Assembly (NCBI GenBank): GCA_951799405.1
Contig: OX637342.1
Location: 18,275,298-18,339,297, forward strand
From: Agapetus fuscipes
Taxonomy: Eukaryota > Arthropoda > Insecta > Trichoptera > Glossosomatidae
Direction: 5' to 3'
DNA: 64,000 bases
Part shown: positions 61,482 to 64,000 of the stretch, one piece after another
Layout: each line of letters begins with the position of its first letter
Position numbering within the stretch: the first letter of the stretch is position 1
Translations under genes and position numbers: made by a program
The notes under the pieces: model-generated
The model's input: the letters and a program-made list of their open reading frames with translations, nothing else
What the model was told of the DNA's origin: nothing
Database searches by the model: none

Positions 61482-62434
61482 AAGGGTGTTTTTTTTAGGG
61501 GTATAGAACTTTGAAATGGAATAAAACAAGGATGAATTTTTAAAATTGACATGAAGTTGACTTTATTCGAAAGATAATCTTTTGGCATTAAAATTTAAAT
61601 ATGATTTCTGGCATGTGACCGCCACGGCTGGCTCGGATGTAATCTAATCTGGCGGTCCAATTTTCAATAACTTTTTCCAACATTTGTGGCCGTATATCGG
61701 CAATAACGCGGCGAATGTTGTCCTCCAAGTGGTCGATCGTTTCGGGCTTATCGGCGTAGACTAGCGACTTCACATATCCCCACAGAAAATAATCTAGCGG
61801 TGTTAAATCACACGATCTTGGAGGCCAATTCACGGGTCCGGAACGTGAAATTATGCAGTTACCAAACGTTTCCTTCAGTAAATCAATTGTGGCACAAGCT
61901 GTGTGACATGTTGCGCCGTCGTGTTGAAACCACAGCTCCTGCACATCATGGTTGTTCAATTGAGGAACGAAAAAGTCAGTAATCATGGCTCTATAGCGGT
62001 CACCATTGACTGTAACGTTCTGGCCAGCATCTTTTTTAAAGCAGTGCGGACCAATGATTCCACCAGCCCATAAAGCACACCAAACAGTCAGTTTTTCTGG
62101 ATGTAACGGTGTCTCAACATACACTTGAGGATTATCTTCACTCCAAATACGGCAGTTTTGTTTATTGACGTAGCCATTCAACCAAAAGTGAGCTTCATCG
62201 CTAAACAAAATTCTCTTATGAAAATCGGGATCAACGGCAATCTTGTTTTGGGCCCATTCACCGAATCTACGCCTTGCTAGGTGATCGTGTGGCTTCAATT
62301 GTTGCACGAGTTGTCTATTCATGTTGAAATGCCAAACTGAACTAAACACAAATCACTTGACAGCTGATAAAATGGCCGCCAGTTAAAACAGTGTTGCCAA
62401 CTTAAAGTTCTATACCTCTAAAAAAAACACCCTA
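61482..62434 (-). mobile_element. Tc1/mariner-superfamily element, internally deleted, TIRs intact
   Basis: The 34-base terminal inverted repeats (61482-61515 and 62401-62434) share AGGGTGTTTTTTTTAG and GGTATAGAACTTT, with few mismatches. TA occurs at both outer flanks (61480-61481 and 62435-62436), as expected for this superfamily. At 953 bp it is shorter than a typical 1.3-kb element, and the transposase N-terminus is missing. Confidence 0.9.
61588..62349 (-). pseudogene. Mariner-type transposase, catalytic half only
   Basis: This 253-codon frame holds the DDE/D catalytic domain that cuts and joins DNA during cut-and-paste transposition: FSDEAHFWLNGYVNKQNC (first Asp at 50), FQHDGATCHT (second Asp) and CDLTPLDYFLWGYVK (third Asp). 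By my count 36 residues separate the second and third catalytic residues, unlike the 34 of classical mariners. The frame starts at GTG; the helix-turn-helix DNA-binding half that should precede it is absent. The remaining frame has no stops and ends RASRGGHMPEIIFKF. Without the N-terminus it cannot bind its ends, so it would depend on a helper. Confidence 0.85.
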
Positions 62435-62479
62435 TACAAATAACGTTATGAAGACGACAACCGAAGCGAGGAGCTTTTG

Positions 62480-62985
62480 GGACATACACACATGTGCGGG
62501 CAAACCAAGCAGCATGGGATGGTGTGACTAATTTTCTTTCCCTTTGCTTCATCCCATCATTTAGGGTCGGCCCCCTTGTTCGAAGACGCCAAAATTTTCT
62601 ATCCTGGCTCATCTCCTCTGTCAGGTTTCTCTGTTGCATTTCTTTTCAATATTGGCCCGCCATGTTGCCATTGAGCGGCCTCTACCTGTTGGTCCTGTGG
62701 GAATGCTGAGGGCTTTTTGGACAATATGTTCATTGTCTCTTCGCATCACATGGCCGAACCACTGGAATTGGGATTCTCTAATCCTGTCTGTTATTGGGGC
62801 AACCTTAAAGCTACCCATCACGTATTCGTTCCTTATGTAGTCTAGCCTAGTGACGCCTCCAGCCCACCTCAGCATTCTCATCTCGGCAGCATGGACTTGC
62901 CGTTCATGGACGTTTTTGCAAGTCCAGCACTCTGCTCCATATAGCATGGCGGGCCTTACTGCCATCTTGTAGACCTTGCCTTTAA
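62480..62985 (-). pseudogene. LINE reverse transcriptase C-terminal fragment
   Basis: Minus-strand frames encode VRPAMLYGAECWTCKNVHER, EMRMLRWAGGVTRLDYIRNE, FQWFGHVMRRDNEH and GRGRSMATWRANIE, then after a frameshift RETEEMSQDRKFWRLRTRG. This is the post-RT region of an RTE-type LINE distinct from RTE1. RT is absent. Confidence 0.8.
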
Positions 62986-63009
62986 TGGTACGACTAATAA
63001 GAAGAAATA

Positions 63010-63480
63010 TTAATGTTTTGGAATGAAAGCAAAACGGATGCTACTGACCGTGGAAAGAGAAGAACGATTTTCTCTACATTTCGTCAGAGTCATATCCGAC
63101 GTCTTCAGGAGGCGTGTGTCTTCTACAAGGAAGAAACTTATATGATCCACCCTTTTATTAATCGGACGGTTTCACATGAGGACATAATATCGCACGTTTA
63201 ATAATAAAGAGCAATAACTCAAAAAACATTAATGTTGGGAAATCACGTTTGAAGTTCAGACACCCAGTACAACTTGTATGGGATGAAAAAGGCGGCCGAT
63301 GTTTTATCTCGGTCATATTGGTCCAAATTGAACGGCTGTCGCATTCTACCTATTCTTCTCGCATTGTTCTTGCGTTTTATTACAAAATCTCGATTTTCCC
63401 AATTTTCGAGTTATTTCTCTTTATTATTAAACGTGCGATATCGTCCTTCTGTACAAGTGGAGCTATTGCGACATCTATGA
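63010..63480 (-). repeat. PLE terminal repeat interrupted by MITE D7
   Basis: Minus-strand hammerhead-like motif at 63076-63109 (reversed CCTGAAGACGTCGGATATGA...GACGAAATGT). ACTGACCGTGGAAAG links it to 33.2 kb. CTTCTGTACA follows D7. Confidence 0.6.
63191..63437. mobile_element. MITE D7, 247 bp, with ATAT target duplication
   Basis: Inverted ends CGCACGTTTAATAATAAAGA and reverse complement at 63418-63437. ATAT at 63187-63190 and 63438-63441. The uninterrupted site ATAATATCGTC is at 63981. Confidence 0.75.
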
Positions 63481-63481
63481 A

Positions 63482-63866
63482 TGCATCACCGAAGGTCAAT
63501 AAATGTACCTACAACAGTTCGTTCCTTTTTTTTATTATTACAAGTCAAAAACTCCAAAAATGCATAGTTTTATTATTTTTACAATTAGCTTTATAGTACA
63601 AATGCAGCTTTTAACTAACATTTCCTCACTTTTTTTTAAATGAAAAAAAGGTGTTTTATTTTTACGCGGTGTTAATTTCAGCTAAGTGCAAAGTGCACTT
63701 TTGAAAGCTGTGCGGTAGAAATTTTCATTTCAACACCTTGCCCAGCTTTTCACTTGAGGCTTTAACACTTGAATGTCATGTACCTACTGCGTCTGAAATT
63801 ATAAAAAAAAGTTGTCAAATACTACCATGTACTGAAAAACAGGATTTAATAAAAAATATTGTTAAT
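63482..63866. other. No gene recognised
   Basis: AT-rich, no known family. Confidence 0.35.
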
Positions 63867-64000
63867 TATGATTACGGTCGTTAGACATTTTATATAATGA
63901 AAAAAGTAGTACCTAAATAGAGGCCAGTACTAACTTCTATGATCCACCTTTTCATTAATCGGACGATTTCACAAGAAGACATAATATCGTCATTCTGTAC
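63867..64000 (-). repeat. PLE terminal-repeat copy at window edge
   Basis: TGATTACGGTCGTTAGACAT matches 33155-33175, and TTCATTAATCGGACGATTTC matches 63152-63172. Cut by the window end. Confidence 0.6.

Overview
The window is a dense nest of transposable elements from a eukaryotic genome, most likely an insect. The evidence is an AT-rich composition, an RTE-type LINE with a small microsatellite tail, tRNA-headed SINEs, Penelope-like elements with a GIY-YIG endonuclease, a Tc1/mariner-type element and solo LTRs. I cannot name the order. No complete host gene is visible. Two short spliced-exon candidates (2974-3025 and 31793-31854, + strand) are the only hints that the window may lie in introns of a host gene.

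Family names used here are local labels. RTE1 is the dominant LINE. Its best copy (about 343-2415) keeps an uninterrupted reverse transcriptase ORF. About 45 further copies, mostly only the ~260-bp 3' UTR, are scattered on both strands. RTE1 has two main 3' subfamilies: A, whose tail repeats TTAGA, and B, whose tail repeats ATAGATT. A rarer form is called C. RTE2 is a related LINE whose tail repeats TTACAG. L2-like LINE fragments lie at 21.9, 36.0-38.0 kb, and other LINE C-terminal fragments at 15.0, 36.0, 49.1, 49.9, 55.3 and 62.5 kb. SINE1, SINE2 and SINE3 are tRNA-headed. SINE2 uses either an L2-derived tail (tail A) or an unrelated tail (tail B). PLE marks Penelope-like elements, usually arranged as inverted terminal-repeat pairs carrying hammerhead-like motifs. 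D1-D7 are short inverted-repeat DNA elements.

Layout: 0-5.5 kb holds the best RTE1 copy, a solo LTR and two minus-strand RTE1 copies, one cut by another LTR. 5.5-9 kb holds SINE1 and SINE2 copies. 9.3-16 kb holds PLE pairs and RTE1 remnants. 18-21.5 kb is a head-to-tail cluster of RTE1 tails. 22-25 kb holds an L2-like end, an unclassified repeat and a solo LTR. 26-28.3 kb holds a chimeric SINE and a 5S rRNA-SINE2 composite, both inside RTE1 copies. 28.6-29.5 kb is the Penelope-like element. 30-35 kb holds SINEs, D1 and PLE pairs. 35.9-38.6 kb is a 2.7-kb inverted-repeat-bounded nest of LINE fragments. 39-48 kb holds nested DNA elements and SINEs. 48-51 kb holds LINE ends and a solo LTR. 52-59.5 kb holds PLE palindromes nested in MITEs. 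60.4-62.4 kb holds a minisatellite foldback structure and an internally deleted mariner-like element. 62.5-64 kb holds a LINE end and a MITE whose empty site is present nearby.

Nothing here forms a metabolic or defence operon. The interactions are parasitic: SINE2 shares the 3' end of an L2-like LINE and so probably borrows its machinery, RTE1 copies land next to one another's tails, and several nested insertions have an empty-site paralogue inside the same window, which fixes their boundaries directly.
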